NCBI GenBank assembly: GCA_002469525.1
Contig: DKME01000156.1
Coordinates: 4,603 to 11,438, forward strand
Direction: 5' to 3'
Origin: Actinobacteria bacterium UBA7422
GTDB lineage: Bacteria; Actinomycetota; Actinomycetes; S36-B12
DNA: 6,836 nucleotides
The notes under the pieces were generated by a model that did no database searches, had not been told where the DNA came from, and was given only the letters and a program-made list of their open reading frames with translations. The translations under genes and the position numbers were made by a program. The first letter of the stretch is position 1. Every line of letters begins with the position of its first letter. Positions 6,301 through 6,836 of the stretch are shown here, in pieces.

Positions 6301-6836
6301 AAACCCAAATGCAGCGTCGAGCTTTGCAGAGCGCACACGCCTTGCAGCTCTTTCGCGCAGCTCTTGGGTGGATTACAACACTGAGTTGATTTCAGCCGGA
6401 GGTGGTGTTTTCCCAAGGAGCGCTAAAACAATTGTGCTGACCCAGGAGGCTAAAGACGCTCTGGATTTCGATACGGAGGCCGATACGTGCACGCCGGATC
6501 TGTTAATCAATGCGATATTGAAAGCTCGCGTTGATCTGTTGTGGAATGGAGGAATCGGCACATACGTCAAGGCGAGCACCGAAACCAATGTTGACGTCGG
6601 CGACAAAGCCAATGACCCCATCCGGGTCGACGGCAGCGATCTGCGGGTTCACGTGATTGGTGAGGGAGGCAATCTTGGGTTGACCCAATTAGGTCGCGTT
6701 GAAGCAGCTCGAGGCGGCGTGCGACTCAACACTGACGCGATCGACAACTCAGCAGGGGTTGATACCTCCGACCATGAAGTTAATTTAAAGATTCTCTTAG
6801 CTCCCCTTGTTCGTGACCGATCAATCACACGGGCCA
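3329..6836 (+). CDS. gdh: NAD-dependent glutamate dehydrogenase, large (~180 kDa) class, C-terminus cut off
   Basis: This catabolic enzyme oxidises glutamate to 2-oxoglutarate and ammonium with NAD+ in the cytoplasm. The frame is open from 3329 to the window end: 1169 codons of an expected ~1600. An N-terminal regulatory half with ACT-like segments includes TDDMPFLVDSVTSEL (80-94). The catalytic half shows SRGGLRWSDRREDFRTE from about 785, KNAVIVPVGAKGGF (812-825) with substrate/catalytic lysines K812 and K822, and GDMSGDVFGNG (959-969) of the NAD-binding Rossmann fold. These are followed by HIFLDPNPN (986-994), WNGGIGTYVK (1072-1081), GEGGNLGLTQ (1111-1120) and NTDAIDNSAGVD (1134-1145). All core motifs are intact. 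An in-frame TAG at 3317-3319 limits the start to GTG 3329 or to TTG 3344, CTG 3347 or TTG 3359. GTG is preferred although its Shine-Dalgarno is poor (AGGA at 3312-3315, 13 nt away). In mycobacteria this enzyme class is inhibited by GarA, which is not encoded here. Confidence 0.95.
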   Translation, partial: MSSQALLASQLADFVAKRLFRDQASVDLGFELSGPMALEQAEDMLAWASIRIPGADGETLVRAWTPDLPGISYSVVEIVTDDMPFLVDSVTSELTREGRAIQLVAHPLFAATRDAAGHLTGVEELDGADSKKGLIPESWMRIHIERDFISDDLRELVAGVARVLADVRKCVNDWSAMRTMAIEVSGDLRRVPPVGIDPVDLEESIALLEWLTQDSFTFVGFKEYELLQVEGEDALRPVPGTGLGVLRANAEQDLSESFAILPPAVRARAREKTVLVLSKANSRSTVHRPAYLDYIGVKKFDAQGNVIGERRFLGLFAARAYTDSVTEIPVLRSKYHRVEKQLDYVAGSHSAKDLEAFLDTYPRDELFQIDVDPLAQIAKSVLHLQERRQTKLYVRYDPYERFVSSLVYFPRDRYTTALRLRLEAILRDAFGGIHVDYTARVSESVLARLHYVIHVPSGAEILRPELAELEARLTIATRTWMDEYQSLILGSGNSELIPIYVDAFPESYKEDFDPSVGVSDSRIIETLEPGELALDLYAPVVTDSRELRFKVIRVGPAMPLTKILPILERLGVEVLDEHPYEITRKDRASAWILDFGLVLPSGEIFCADTLFVRFEAAFEAAWHRQIESDSFNSLVTRAGLTWQDARLIRAYARYMRQIGSTFGQGYIEMVIVENAEITRLLIEFFRVRFDPKFRGDREAESGTAREQFESALAMVPSLDHDRILRLFWSLIEATMRTNYYTETSTVAFKLIPSLIADMPLPRPAHEIWVYSPRVEGVHLRFGAVSRGGLRWSDRREDFRTEILGLVKAQEVKNAVIVPVGAKGGFFAKHLPDPALDREAWMAEGKSSYQDFVRALLSVTDNIVEGVVIAPVNVVCHDPDDPYLVVAADKGTASFSDLANAIAIEENFWLGDAFASGGSAGYDHKDMAITARGAWESVKRHFFEMEIDTQRQEFTVVGIGDMSGDVFGNGMLLSEHIQLVAAFDHRHIFLDPNPNAASSFAERTRLAALSRSSWVDYNTELISAGGGVFPRSAKTIVLTQEAKDALDFDTEADTCTPDLLINAILKARVDLLWNGGIGTYVKASTETNVDVGDKANDPIRVDGSDLRVHVIGEGGNLGLTQLGRVEAARGGVRLNTDAIDNSAGVDTSDHEVNLKILLAPLVRDRSITRA

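Noticed and set aside
1..6836. Mobile element, phage, tRNA/rRNA, toxin-antitoxin or defence system
   Set aside because: No transposase, integrase, RNA-gene or defence signatures were seen on either strand; all long frames belong to ordinary metabolic or lipid families.

Overview
The window looks like chromosomal DNA from an actinobacterium (Actinomycetota) of intermediate GC content. The evidence is a WS/DGAT-type acyltransferase with the N-terminal signature LSSLDASFLY, an actinobacterial-style patatin, a DUF2505 protein, a giant NAD-dependent glutamate dehydrogenase of the ~180 kDa class, and frequent GTG starts. GC is visibly lower than in Streptomyces or Mycobacterium, so an environmental (aquatic or soil) lineage is plausible, but I cannot name a genus.

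Layout. (1) Positions 1-186, minus strand: the first 62 codons of an exported or membrane-anchored protein of unknown function. (2) Positions 187-302: a divergent intergenic region with an inverted repeat over the minus-strand start, four tandem 10-bp units, and a strong Shine-Dalgarno for the next gene. (3) Positions 303-2771, plus strand: a probable two-gene operon, a WS/DGAT-family acyltransferase followed after 15 nt by a patatin-like lipid hydrolase. (4) Positions 2775-3275, minus strand: a DUF2505 protein, convergent with the patatin and separated from it by only 3 nt between stop codons. (5) Positions 3276-3328: a 53-nt divergent intergenic region with a perfect 9-bp-arm inverted repeat, next to a 12-bp palindrome over the following start codon. 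(6) Positions 3329-6836, plus strand: NAD-glutamate dehydrogenase, 1169 codons present, cut by the window end.

How the genes may work together. The acyltransferase and patatin pair suggests acyl-ester (storage or membrane lipid) synthesis and turnover under common control. This is inference; notably the acyltransferase has HExxxDG where the family has the catalytic HHxxxDG. The glutamate dehydrogenase oxidises glutamate to 2-oxoglutarate and ammonium at the carbon/nitrogen junction. DUF2505 shares its upstream region and could share its regulation.

Most of the window is ordinary chromosomal content with intact reading frames. I see no mobile element, RNA gene, CRISPR array or defence system. 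The points worth a second look are the altered acyltransferase motif and the symmetrical or repeated DNA in the two divergent intergenic regions.
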